Numbered from the stretch's first letter, positions 1 to 6,636 are shown. The stretch: DNA of 12,141 nucleotides from Dehalococcoidia bacterium (GCA_004376435.1 SOJS01000028.1:1-12141); one strand, 5' to 3'. Notes: generated by a model not told the origin, from the letters alone. Made by a program: numbers and translations.

Positions 1-61
1 AGCCCTGCGCCTCAAGCCTTTCTTCTTCAGCAAAGGATGGTAGCTGGTTATATTTTATCAA
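1..61 (-). CDS. possible N-terminus of an unidentified gene, cut by the left edge
   Basis: A leftward reading frame opens with TTG at 59-61 and stays open to the window edge (20 codons, beginning MIKYNQLPSFAEEERL). An AAGGGG motif at 68-73 sits 6 bases upstream, a good Shine-Dalgarno position, and the direction matches tmk and the rest of the leftward run. The product cannot be identified from 20 residues. A competing reading is the last 13 codons of a rightward gene ending at the TAG at 41-43 (ending FFFSKGW). The leftward reading is slightly preferred because of the ribosome site and operon direction, but this is weak. Confidence 0.33.
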   Translation of the reverse strand, partial: MIKYNQLPSFAEEERLEAQG

Positions 62-76
62 CCCTATCCCCTTTAT

Positions 77-137
77 CCCCTTCCCCTTCATAAGGGGAAG
101 GGGAATTAGTTTTATTAAGAGGGACTTCGCCTCTCTT
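77..137. repeat. two-hairpin palindromic repeat, copy 1 (degenerate)
   Basis: A perfect 12-bp inverted repeat with a 3-base centre (77-103, CCCCTTCCCCTT / AAGGGGAAGGGG) is followed after a short AT-rich spacer by a smaller imperfect hairpin around a CTTCG core (about 118-137). The layout matches copies 2 and 3. It lies in the gap between tmk and the left-edge gene. Confidence 0.65.
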
Positions 138-152
138 TGACTCTCCTTTAGC

Positions 153-210
153 CCCTTTCTCCTTCAAAGGAGAGGGGGAGGTATAGGTTTTGAAGGGGCT
201 TCGCCCCTTC
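153..210. repeat. two-hairpin palindromic repeat, copy 2
   Basis: The first hairpin spans 153-178, with CTCCTT/AAGGAG at its centre and G-T pairs further out. The second, at 192-210, is a perfect 8-bp stem (GAAGGGGC / GCCCCTTC) around TTC. A 13-base spacer separates them. The element ends 3 bases past the tmk stop codon, so its second hairpin would be the first structure in the tmk 3' UTR. No T-run follows on the tmk strand, so it is not a standard intrinsic terminator. Confidence 0.7.
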
Positions 211-213
211 AAT

Positions 214-840
214 CTACCTTTTACCGTGGCTTAATAGCTGGCTTACCCGTTGCCAGATAATGTCGGCTATCTTCTTTTGGCTCCGGGTAGCGTCTATCAC
301 CAGCCACCGCCGCGGCTCTTCTTTGGCTAGCTTAAGATAGCCCGCCCTTACCCTCTGGTGGAAGGCGATGTCTTCTCCTTCAAAGCGGTCTTGCCTTTTA
401 GCCCTCTTACGGCCAAGCCCTATCTCCACTGGTATATCAAGCAGAACGGTAAGGTCAGGTTTTAGTTTCTTGGTGGCGGCATCATTAAAAGCTCTGACTA
501 TTTCTAGGTTCAGCCCCCGCCCGTAGCCCTGATAGGCAGTGGTGGAGTCGGCGTAGCGGTCGCAGATAACAGTTACCCCCTTTTTAAGGCTGGGTTGGAT
601 TACCTCGTTTACCAGCTGGGCGCGGGCGGCGTTAAACAGCATCAGCTCGGTCAGCGGTGATATATGGCTTTCTTTTACCCACTTCAGCCAGCGCCCTATC
701 TGCTTGCTTAAGGGAGTGCCGCCGGGCTCGTGAGTTAGCAGTACCGGGATGGCTAGTTTTGATAGCCTTCTGTATAGCGCCCTTGATTGGACACTCTTGC
801 CACTCCCCTCCCCGCCCTCAAAGGTAATAAACAAAGACAT
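214..840 (-). CDS. tmk: thymidylate kinase (dTMP kinase)
   Basis: Phosphorylates dTMP to dTDP with ATP in the cytosol, the committed step of dTTP supply. The 208-residue product has the usual family length. It shows the P-loop EGGEGSGKS (residues 8-16), the THEPGGTPL segment (36-44) typical of Tmk, the DRY motif (94-96) and a basic LID region around GRKRAKRQDRFE (143-154). The start is set at the ATG at 838-840 because MSLFITFEGG is the standard N-terminus, and GAGGGG lies 4 bases upstream. The frame could open 36 bases earlier, but those codons come from palindromic repeat sequence. It is the last clear gene of the leftward pdxST run, 89 bases after the R3H ATPase gene, and that gap holds a repeat copy. 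Identity is firm. Confidence 0.96.
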   Translation of the reverse strand: MSLFITFEGGEGSGKSVQSRALYRRLSKLAIPVLLTHEPGGTPLSKQIGRWLKWVKESHISPLTELMLFNAARAQLVNEVIQPSLKKGVTVICDRYADSTTAYQGYGRGLNLEIVRAFNDAATKKLKPDLTVLLDIPVEIGLGRKRAKRQDRFEGEDIAFHQRVRAGYLKLAKEEPRRWLVIDATRSQKKIADIIWQRVSQLLSHGKR

Positions 841-859
841 GCAACCCCTCACCCTTTGT

Positions 860-918
860 CCCTCTCCCCTTATCAAGGGGAGAGGGAGGGAAGTTTCTTA
901 AAGGGGCTTCGCCCCTTT
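860..918. repeat. two-hairpin palindromic repeat, copy 3
   Basis: Two perfect inverted repeats: 860-886 (12-bp stem CCCTCTCCCCTT / AAGGGGAGAGGG, 3-base centre) and 900-918 (8-bp stem AAAGGGGC / GCCCCTTT around TTC), with a 13-base spacer. This is the cleanest copy. It occupies most of the gap between the R3H ATPase stop and the tmk start and leaves the tmk ribosome site free. The second hairpin is nearly identical to that of copy 2, with compensating changes in the outer pairs. Confidence 0.75.
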
Positions 919-929
919 TAATCCCCTTA

Positions 930-2447
930 TTATCCTCTATAAATCCTCACCCTTCTCTGGGGCTCTTTGCCCGTGCTCTGGGAGAGGAGGTCGCTTCTTT
1001 GGGCGATTAGATGCTGCAGGCGGCGGATGTAGCGGCTCTGGGGGGAAAGCTCAATCGTCTCCTGACCGCTCTTTATCTTGATGATGGCTTCTTCTGCCTC
1101 AACCAGAGCCTGCTGGAAGCCATCTGCCTTGTTGGTGTCTTCGGCGGGGTAGATAGTATTCAGTAGCTGCCTGATTTGGGGTGGGGTGTTGCTTTTAAGG
1201 ACATAGATGGGCAAACTTAAGGCTTCGGCATCCCTGATGATTTGTGGCTTGCGCCGATAGTAGCTTTTTGAGGTGACAAAGAGAGTGGCATTGTCTAGCC
1301 GATTAACCAGCTCCAGGTTTAGCCGTCTCTCTTTGGCTAGCTGCTCCAGCCGCCCCCGGTTTACGCCGAAGAGATAAAGTTTAGGCGGTTTATCTTCTTT
1401 TACCGGTGGCTTACCCCTGCCTGTCTTCCCGGCGGTGGTGACCGGCGCTTCCCTTTCTATCTTGACCTCTCCTTTATCATCCAGCCAGCGAACCTCAGTG
1501 GCTGGCGGCTGGCCGCGCAGGGTGGCATCAACCGCCTCGCCGACATCGGGGCGAATAGCCACCTTGTCCCAGTCCTGGATTTCAACGACGATATCAAAGG
1601 TAGGCGGCGACATCCGCTCCAGTATTGACTTCTGCGTTCCTCTTCGCTTGGCTTCCTCATCGCCGAGGGTTACTGTCTGGATGCCGCCGATGAGGTCGGA
1701 TAGGGTAGGGTTTACCATCAGGTTTTCCAGGGTGTTGCCGTGGGCAGTGCCTACCAGCTGCACACCACGCTCGGCAATAGTGCGCGCCGCCTGTGCCTCA
1801 AGCTCGGTGCCAATCTCATCAATAACAATTACCTCGGGCATATGGTTTTCTACGGCTTCAATCATTACTGCGTGCTGTCTGGCAGGTGTGGTTACCTGCA
1901 TCCGCCGGGCATGCCCGATAGCCGGGTGGGGGATATCGCCATCGCCGGCAATTTCATTTGAGGTGTCAACAATGATAACCCGCTTTTTAAGGTCGTCGGC
2001 TAATACGCGGGCGACCTCCCTGAGCATGGTTGTCTTGCCCACCCCGGGGCGACCCAGCAGCAGAACGCTTTTGCCTGACTGGACGAGGTCTTCAATAATC
2101 TTTATCGTGCCCAGGATAGCCCGCCCGACACGGCAGGTAAGGCCGACGATGTGTTCCTTGCGATTGCGGATGGCTGAGATACGGTGCAGGGTGCGCTCAA
2201 TTCCAGCCCGATTGTCATCACCGAAGCTGCCAATACGGGCGACGACATATTCAATATCCTCCTCGCTGACCTCTTTGGGGTTGAGGACTACCTCCCGCTG
2301 TGGGAAGCGAGCCTCCGGGGGACGACCCAGGTCAAGGACTACCTCCAGCAGCTCGCTGATGTCCTTCTGTTGGCGCAGTGGCTGGCGGATGTGGGGTGGC
2401 AGAATGTCAAGCAGGGCATCAAGGTCGTCTGTGGTTACCTTGGGCAA
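930..2447 (-). CDS. AAA/SpoIIIAA-like ATPase with C-terminal R3H nucleic-acid-binding domain
   Basis: A 505-residue protein of the Ycf45/SpoIIIAA-like ATPase group. After an N-terminal region of about 100 residues comes a P-loop ATPase core: Walker A GRPGVGKT (132-139), DTSNEIAGDGD (161-171) and Walker B VIVIDEIG (206-213). A Gly/Lys/Pro-rich linker (about 335-355) leads to an alpha/beta segment (356-430). The C-terminus carries an R-x3-H signature (R475, H479) in an R3H-like domain that should bind single-stranded nucleic acid. The start is TTG at 2445-2447, with a perfect AGGAGG 5 bases upstream (2453-2458). It starts 20 bases after the pdxT stop in the same operon. The biochemical role of bacterial members is not established, and no link to PLP or dTMP metabolism is visible in the sequence. 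A long antisense frame across it is a codon shadow. Confidence 0.88.
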   Translation of the reverse strand: MPKVTTDDLDALLDILPPHIRQPLRQQKDISELLEVVLDLGRPPEARFPQREVVLNPKEVSEEDIEYVVARIGSFGDDNRAGIERTLHRISAIRNRKEHIVGLTCRVGRAILGTIKIIEDLVQSGKSVLLLGRPGVGKTTMLREVARVLADDLKKRVIIVDTSNEIAGDGDIPHPAIGHARRMQVTTPARQHAVMIEAVENHMPEVIVIDEIGTELEAQAARTIAERGVQLVGTAHGNTLENLMVNPTLSDLIGGIQTVTLGDEEAKRRGTQKSILERMSPPTFDIVVEIQDWDKVAIRPDVGEAVDATLRGQPPATEVRWLDDKGEVKIEREAPVTTAGKTGRGKPPVKEDKPPKLYLFGVNRGRLEQLAKERRLNLELVNRLDNATLFVTSKSYYRRKPQIIRDAEALSLPIYVLKSNTPPQIRQLLNTIYPAEDTNKADGFQQALVEAEEAIIKIKSGQETIELSPQSRYIRRLQHLIAQRSDLLSQSTGKEPQRRVRIYRG

Positions 2448-2467
2448 GCTAGCCTCCTAAAATATAA

Positions 2468-3046
2468 TTACTGGCGCCCGGCGGCAATATCCAGAAAGTA
2501 CTGGTGGAATCTGGGGTCATCGGTTAGCTCGGGGTGGAAGGCGCAAGCCAGAAGCTTCCCCTTTCTGGCGGCAACAATGGTGTTATCGGCTAATCTGGCT
2601 AGTATTTCTGTCCCGCTATTTGCCTGCTCAATTATCGGGGCGCGGATAAAGACACCGGGAAAGGGCTTTTCTCCCAGGGCGGGTATTTTAAGCTCGGTCT
2701 CAAAGCTGTCCTTCTGGCGGCCAAAGGCATTACGCCTGACGGTCAAGTCCATCACCCCTATCGGCTCTAGCTCTGAATCTGAAATCTTATCGGCAAGGAG
2801 TATCATGCCGGCACAGGTGCCCAGTATGGGCAGGCTATCTTCAGCCAGGCTTCTTATTTCGGCCATCAGGTTGTAGTCTTGTATTAAGTGGCTGATGGTG
2901 GTGCTCTCGCCACCGGGAATGATTAGCCCGTCTAGACCTTTAAGTTCTCGGGGCAGGCGGACGGGCAGAGCCTCTACTTCCAGCTGGCGCAGTATAGCTA
3001 TATGTTCAGCGAAGGCTCCCTGCACGGCAAGGATGCCAATTCTCAT
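2468..3046 (-). CDS. pdxT: pyridoxal 5'-phosphate synthase glutaminase subunit PdxT
   Basis: Class I glutamine amidotransferase that hydrolyses glutamine and channels ammonia to PdxS in the deoxyxylulose-independent PLP pathway. The 192-residue product has the family length. It shows GILAVQGAF near the start, the GGES motif (45-48), the nucleophile in GTCAGM (Cys78) and the His171/Glu173 pair in FHPEL. The ATG at 3044-3046 is chosen because MRIGILAVQG aligns with usual PdxT starts and AGAGGG lies 8 bases upstream. An in-frame GTG 9 bases earlier (3055) would overlap the pdxS stop and has its purine run too close. The start is only 2 bases past the pdxS stop, so the two subunits are probably translated in a coupled way. 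Confidence 0.96.
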   Translation of the reverse strand: MRIGILAVQGAFAEHIAILRQLEVEALPVRLPRELKGLDGLIIPGGESTTISHLIQDYNLMAEIRSLAEDSLPILGTCAGMILLADKISDSELEPIGVMDLTVRRNAFGRQKDSFETELKIPALGEKPFPGVFIRAPIIEQANSGTEILARLADNTIVAARKGKLLACAFHPELTDDPRFHQYFLDIAAGRQ

Positions 3047-3048
3047 AG

Positions 3049-3930
3049 CTACCACCCTCTTGGCGCCAGTAGTTCCTCGGTTGGGATTTGCTTTATATCC
3101 AGTCCGGGCATAGCCTCCCCCAGGTTCTTGGAGACCTCGGCAATAATCTTGGGGTCTTTATAGTGGGTGGTTGCCCTGACGATAGCCTTGGCTCTGACCT
3201 CGGGGTTGCTTGACTTAAAGATACCGGAGCCAACGAAGACGCCATCAGCGCCCAGCTGCATCATCAGGGCGGCATCAGTTGGGGTAGCCACACCGCCAGC
3301 GGCGAAGTTAACCACCGACAGCTTGCCTGTTTTATGCACTTCCTCTACCAGTTCAAAGGGGGCGCCCATTTCTTTGGCTTTGGCCATCAGTTCTTCCTGG
3401 GGTGTCTTTACCAGCTGGCGGATGCCGTCCATCACAGCTCGCATATGCCGCACCGCCTCTACAATGTTGCCCGTGCCGGCTTCACCCTTGGTTCTAATCA
3501 TGGCCGCCCCCTCACCAATGCGCCGCAGGGCTTCTCCCAGGTCACGACAGCCGCAGACAAAGGGGACCTTAAAGTCGTGCTTCCAGACATGGTGGCTTTC
3601 GTCAGCCGGGGTAAGCACCTCAGACTCATCTATGAAGTCTACGCCAAGGGCTTCAAGCGCCTGAGCCTCGACAAAGTGACCGATGCGGCACTTGGCCATT
3701 ACCGGTACTGAGACGGCTTTCATAATAGCTTCAATAACCGTTGGGTCAGCCATGCGGGCGACGCCACCGGCGGCTCGGATATCAGCCGGCACCCTCTCCA
3801 GCGCCATCACGGCACAGGCGCCTGCCTGCTGGGCAATCTTGGCCTGCTCGGCGTTGATGATATCCATAATTACCCCGCCCTTGAGCATTTGAGCCAGCCC
3901 GGTCTTAACCTTCCAGGTGCCCGTTTTCAT
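3049..3930 (-). CDS. pdxS: pyridoxal 5'-phosphate synthase lyase subunit PdxS
   Basis: Builds PLP from ribose 5-phosphate, glyceraldehyde 3-phosphate and ammonia supplied by PdxT, as a dodecameric (beta/alpha)8 barrel in the cytosol. The 293-residue length is typical. Visible catalytic residues are Asp23 (MDIINAEQA), Lys80 (VMAKCRIGH), which forms the sugar imine, and Lys148 (IRTKGEAGTGN), the second lysine. The phosphate-binding glycine segments NFAAGGVATPTDA and GADGVFVGSGIF are present. The start ATG at 3928-3930 has AGGT 6 bases upstream. It is the first gene of the leftward operon and lies just downstream of a near-consensus promoter. Identity is essentially certain. Confidence 0.98.
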   Translation of the reverse strand: MKTGTWKVKTGLAQMLKGGVIMDIINAEQAKIAQQAGACAVMALERVPADIRAAGGVARMADPTVIEAIMKAVSVPVMAKCRIGHFVEAQALEALGVDFIDESEVLTPADESHHVWKHDFKVPFVCGCRDLGEALRRIGEGAAMIRTKGEAGTGNIVEAVRHMRAVMDGIRQLVKTPQEELMAKAKEMGAPFELVEEVHKTGKLSVVNFAAGGVATPTDAALMMQLGADGVFVGSGIFKSSNPEVRAKAIVRATTHYKDPKIIAEVSKNLGEAMPGLDIKQIPTEELLAPRGW

Positions 3931-3958
3931 AATCTTACCTCGGCTTTGTTGCTACTGT

Positions 3959-3987
3959 ATTTTACCACTGTTTAGGCTGTTTATCAA
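3959..3987 (-). promoter_or_regulatory. promoter of the pdxS-pdxT-R3H-tmk run
   Basis: Leftward TTGATA (-35, 3982-3987), an exact 17-base spacer and TAAAAT (-10, 3959-3964) preceded by TGG, an extended -10. Each hexamer matches the sigma-70 consensus at five of six positions. Initiation near 3952 would give a 5' UTR of roughly 22 bases with room for little more than the ribosome site. Confidence 0.72.
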
Positions 3988-4032
3988 CCTTGCTTCTTAC
4001 CTGGATGAAGGGGAGGGTAGTTTGCTGAAAAA

Positions 4033-4061
4033 TTGACCTGATAGGAGACAGCAGGTAGGAT
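4033..4061 (+). promoter_or_regulatory. candidate promoter of the Gate-domain membrane protein
   Basis: TTGACC (4033-4038), 17 bases, then TAGGAT (4056-4061). The -35 is good and the -10 matches consensus at four of six. It lies 37 bases before the ATG at 4099 and diverges from the pdxS promoter. An alternative -10 (TATAGG) a few bases later would need too long a spacer. Confidence 0.4.
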
Positions 4062-4098
4062 ATAGGCAGGGAACCTTCACTAGCTATAGGACAAACTG

Positions 4099-5034
4099 AT
4101 GTCTGATTTTCGGAACCAAGCAAAGAGGGCGGTTATTGCTGGAGTTAAAAAGGCGGGGAGCAGTTTTGTCTGGATATGCAAGATTATTATCCCTGTTTCT
4201 TTGCTGGTAACTCTCCTCCAGTGGACTGGCTGGTTGAATCAACTGGACTTCTTGTTAAACCCCCTGATGAGCCTGCTGAATCTACCTCCTGAAGCAGCAC
4301 TGCCAATCATTTCCGGGATGTTGATAAATATCTATGCCACGCTCGCTGCCGTCGCCGCCATTCCTTTTACTACCGGACAGATGACATTGATTGCCATCTT
4401 TAGCCTTATTGCCCACGCTCTTATTATGGAAGGGGTCATTCAGCATAAATCCGGTTTAAATGCCATTAAAGCGACCCTGTTTCGTATTGGCGCGGCTATC
4501 CTGACTGTTCTCATCGTCTCCCTGTTCCTTGGTGACACCAGTCAGAGCATTGCTGTTCCCGGCTCTCTTTCTGTGCCGACCCCGTTTCTTGAGGTCTTAA
4601 AGACCTGGGCGATAGACATAATATATTTACTCCTGAAAATCTGGGGAATCATTCTGGCTATCATGATTCTGCAGGAGTTCTTAAGGTCTACGGGGTGGCT
4701 CGACTCCATGCTCAGGTTTTTCCGACCTTTGATAAGAATTTTTGGACTCTCTGAGCGAACAACAATGATGTGGCTAATAGCCAATATTTTTGGCCTGTTT
4801 TACGGTGGAGCGGTTATTGTTGAAGAGGCTAGGAAGGGGACTCTGGCCAAAGAGGAGCTGGAGCACCTCCACATTTCTATCGGCATTAATCACTCCGTAA
4901 TAGAAGACCCGTTACTTTTTGCGATATTAGGCTTGAATGTTTTCTGGCTGTGGCTGCCCCGCTTTGTTATGGCAATCGTAGTCGTCCAGACCTATCGTGC
5001 TATAAAATATCTCAGGAGCAGGTTGCTTCGTTAG
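4099..5034 (+). CDS. nucleoside-recognition (Gate) domain integral membrane protein
   Basis: A 311-residue, strongly hydrophobic protein with about eight predicted membrane segments and two similar halves, resembling the Gate/nucleoside-recognition family that includes SpmA/SpmB and part of FeoB. The first half has LLNLPPEAALPIISGMLIN (about 59-77) after an amphipathic N-terminus. The second has the matching FGLSERTTMMWLIANIFGL (215-233) followed by VEEA and a conserved-looking NHSVIEDP (264-271). The ATG at 4099 has AGG 8 bases upstream. It is a single-gene unit, divergent from pdxS and convergent with rsmG 10 bases later. Substrate is unknown: family names imply nucleosides, but the sequence does not show transport of any particular compound. 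Lack of sporulation genes nearby argues against an spm role. Confidence 0.8.
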   Translation: MSDFRNQAKRAVIAGVKKAGSSFVWICKIIIPVSLLVTLLQWTGWLNQLDFLLNPLMSLLNLPPEAALPIISGMLINIYATLAAVAAIPFTTGQMTLIAIFSLIAHALIMEGVIQHKSGLNAIKATLFRIGAAILTVLIVSLFLGDTSQSIAVPGSLSVPTPFLEVLKTWAIDIIYLLLKIWGIILAIMILQEFLRSTGWLDSMLRFFRPLIRIFGLSERTTMMWLIANIFGLFYGGAVIVEEARKGTLAKEELEHLHISIGINHSVIEDPLLFAILGLNVFWLWLPRFVMAIVVVQTYRAIKYLRSRLLR

Positions 5035-5044
5035 TGATTCCCAG

Positions 5045-5755
5045 TCAGGGAAGCAGCGGTCTTTTTGATGGTATGCCGGGGCGGCGGGGGTAGGGCTTGG
5101 GTGTGGGCGAGACCTTGCTTATTACTATTAGTTGGCGCTCATCAGCAAACTCTTCCAGGTCAACCTTTATCACCTCGGCTAGCTTACCACCGAGAAGGCT
5201 GATGGCTCTAGTGGCTTGGCTTATTTCTTGGCTAATAGCTCCCTTCTGCTGGGCAATAAAGCTGCCGCCGACGGCACAGAAAGGCAGGGTTATCTCAACC
5301 ACGGTGGGCAGGGGGGCAACACCTCGGGCAAGGGCAATATCAAATTGCTGGCGGTATTGCTGCTGATGGGCAATCTCCTCAGCCCGACCAACGACAATTT
5401 CAACATTGTCCAGAGCCAGTTTTTCTTTAAGGTGGTGCAGGAAGGCGGCTTTCTTGGCGGTAGCCTCAAGCAGTACCAGCTTTATCTCGGGGAGAATAAT
5501 CTTAAGCGGCAGCCCCGGTACCCCGGCGCCGGTGCCGACATCAATCAGGCTGGCTATCGGCCCCCTTAGAGCCAGAGTTACCGTGAGCGCATCAAGGAAG
5601 TGTTTTATCTGCACATCCTGATAGCTGGTGATGGCGGTCAGGTTAATTCGTTTATTCCACTCTATTAGCTCCTGGTAATAGACCTCAAACTGCTTAAGCT
5701 GCCTTTCCTTAAGCTTGAGCCCCAGTTTTTCCGCCCCCAGTTTAAGTTTTTCCAT
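5045..5755 (-). CDS. rsmG: 16S rRNA (guanine527-N7)-methyltransferase RsmG (GidB)
   Basis: Transfers methyl from S-adenosylmethionine to N7 of G527 in the 530 loop of 16S rRNA; loss gives low-level streptomycin resistance in studied bacteria. The 236-residue product has all family marks: WNKRINLTAI (33-42), HFLDAL (52-57), the SAM-binding glycine loop DVGTGAGVPGLPL (72-84), an acidic LLEAT (95-99), ARGVAPL (143-149) and the C-terminal PRRPGIPSKRPL. The ATG at 5753-5755 is the only sensible start, but no Shine-Dalgarno precedes it. A TATAAT box sits 7 bases upstream instead, implying a leaderless transcript. It is not in the gidA/parA setting common elsewhere. Confidence 0.96.
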   Translation of the reverse strand: MEKLKLGAEKLGLKLKERQLKQFEVYYQELIEWNKRINLTAITSYQDVQIKHFLDALTVTLALRGPIASLIDVGTGAGVPGLPLKIILPEIKLVLLEATAKKAAFLHHLKEKLALDNVEIVVGRAEEIAHQQQYRQQFDIALARGVAPLPTVVEITLPFCAVGGSFIAQQKGAISQEISQATRAISLLGGKLAEVIKVDLEEFADERQLIVISKVSPTPKPYPRRPGIPSKRPLLP

Positions 5756-5762
5756 AATAGTA

Positions 5763-5771
5763 ATTATATCA
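5763..5771 (-). promoter_or_regulatory. extended -10 promoter for leaderless rsmG
   Basis: Leftward TGATATAAT: a perfect TATAAT (5763-5768) with a TG one base upstream, the extended -10 arrangement. The -35 region (about 5786-5791) is poor, as extended -10 promoters tolerate. Initiation 6-8 bases after the box would fall at or next to the rsmG ATG (5755), leaving no leader. Confidence 0.6.
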
Positions 5772-5936
5772 TGCTACTGCTGCTAATGAGAGAGATTCTG
5801 ATAGAAGTAAGGACTGTGCTAGTTTATGGTAGGTAGCATTATTTTGGAAGCCCTTGTCACTCACGACTATCGCTCGATTATGAATGTGTACCGTGTCCAG
5901 TATATGGCTGGAAGATAATCTGTCTTGGCGGTTCAC
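5769..5936 (-). CDS. possible 55-residue ORF coupled to the NYN gene
   Basis: A leftward frame begins with GTG at 5934-5936, overlapping the NYN stop codon as GTGA, and ends with TGA at 5769-5771. The predicted peptide (55 residues) has a strand-like stretch AIVVSDKGF (22-30) followed by an alternating Leu/Ser/Ala helix-like tail. It fills most of the NYN-rsmG gap, and its stop overlaps the rsmG extended -10. There is no Shine-Dalgarno, so translation would rely on termination-reinitiation from the NYN gene. It could equally be the C-terminal remnant of a decayed PIN-like or other gene, since the frame opens only a few codons before the GTG. No homologue is recognised. Confidence 0.35.
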   Translation of the reverse strand: MNRQDRLSSSHILDTVHIHNRAIVVSDKGFQNNATYHKLAQSLLLSESLSLAAVA

Positions 5937-6562
5937 CAGGAGGTGGGCTTAGTGATGCTACCCTCTGCATCCACTAAGGCGGTTGGGAACTGACTGACTT
6001 TGAGAACTCTTTGACGAATAGGTCTGTAGAACTTGGCAATTTGGGACAACTCTGCAGAATGCATACGGTAAGGATGCAATACCCCTACGGGTAGCCCTAG
6101 CTGATTAATTGTAAGCTTTATCGGCTCTACTAAGTCTGAGTCATCCGAGATGACCACGGCCACCTGGTAATCCTGTTTGAAACCATCGACTAATAAGTAT
6201 GTTGCAAGGCTGACATCTGAACCTTTCTCTTTCGTATCCAGCACTTCTACCATGGTAGGGCCTCCTTTAGGAGGATTAGCTAATGGCCTCCATACGGAGT
6301 GGGTTAAGAAGTATCCACGGTGGACTGAGAGGTTAGGAATGGTTTCTAGAGCTCGAATAAATATAAGCTGGCGTTGTAATTTTTGAGGGTCGTTGACTGT
6401 GGGCGTTACAAGAGACGTGAAATATCTTATGCGGTTGATACGGTGTCCTGGAAGTAACATGGTGCATAGCTTTGACAAATTGAGCCACCGGTATGGGGTA
6501 TTTTTCACGCAACCGTAGTATAAATTAAAGCCATCAACATATACATTTGTATCTAACTTCAT
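5933..6562 (-). CDS. NYN-domain (LabA/DUF88-like, PIN-fold) protein, probable ribonuclease
   Basis: A 209-residue NYN/LabA-like protein of the PIN-fold nuclease superfamily. The acidic metal-site residues are all visible: Asp10 in VYVDGFNLYYG (7-17), Asp116 in EKGSDV (112-117) and Asp140/Asp141/Asp143 in VISDDSDL (137-144). RYFTSLV (46-52) and HRGYF (81-85) fit the same family. An active Mg-dependent RNase is likely but not demonstrated. The ATG at 6560-6562 has no Shine-Dalgarno; the sequence immediately upstream is AT-rich after two strong hairpins. Base composition (about 40-42% GC in two 60-base lines counted by hand) is below thiC lines (48 and 63%), consistent with transfer or a different history. 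It is transcribed toward rsmG and away from thiC. Target RNA is unknown. Confidence 0.87.
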   Translation of the reverse strand: MKLDTNVYVDGFNLYYGCVKNTPYRWLNLSKLCTMLLPGHRINRIRYFTSLVTPTVNDPQKLQRQLIFIRALETIPNLSVHRGYFLTHSVWRPLANPPKGGPTMVEVLDTKEKGSDVSLATYLLVDGFKQDYQVAVVISDDSDLVEPIKLTINQLGLPVGVLHPYRMHSAELSQIAKFYRPIRQRVLKVSQFPTALVDAEGSITKPTSW

Positions 6563-6632
6563 TGTAATATGAACTAAGCCGCCCGTAGGCGGCCTAGCGC
6601 CCTGCCAGCGAACCGACAGGGGAGACTAACTA
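6563..6632 (-). promoter_or_regulatory. structured 5' leader of the NYN gene
   Basis: Read leftward, the about 70-base leader contains two stem-loops. One at 6600-6621 has a 5-bp CCCTG/CAGGG stem with a 12-base loop. The other at 6578-6593 is GCCGCC-TACG-GGCGGC, a 6-bp GC stem closed by a C(UACG)G tetraloop, an unusually stable class. The second ends 15 bases before the ATG, where a Shine-Dalgarno would otherwise be expected. An inverted copy of the promoter repeat core (TGTAATAT, 6563-6570) marks its downstream end. It matches no riboswitch class I can name; it may be a translational control element or a separate small RNA. Confidence 0.5.
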
Positions 6633-6636
6633 GATT

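Noticed and set aside
77..210. Possible CRISPR-like or tandem repeat array
   Set aside because: Only two neighbouring copies, imperfect, with internal palindromes and no regular unique spacers or cas genes.
841..876. In-frame upstream extension of tmk by 12 codons
   Set aside because: These codons run back into the palindromic repeat, and the standard Tmk N-terminus starts at 840 with its own ribosome site.
1435..2460. Long rightward open frame (341 codons) opposite the R3H ATPase gene
   Set aside because: Serine/arginine-rich translation with no motifs; it is the codon shadow of a gene with clear Walker motifs on the other strand.
5038..5052. TTCCC/GGGAA hairpin at the junction of the Gate protein gene and rsmG as a bidirectional terminator
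   Set aside because: Only a 5-bp stem with no T-run on either strand, and it overlaps the rsmG stop; too weak to call.
5826..5918. Rightward 30-codon ORF between rsmG and the NYN gene
   Set aside because: No ribosome site or similarity, and it is antisense to the better-supported 55-residue leftward frame.
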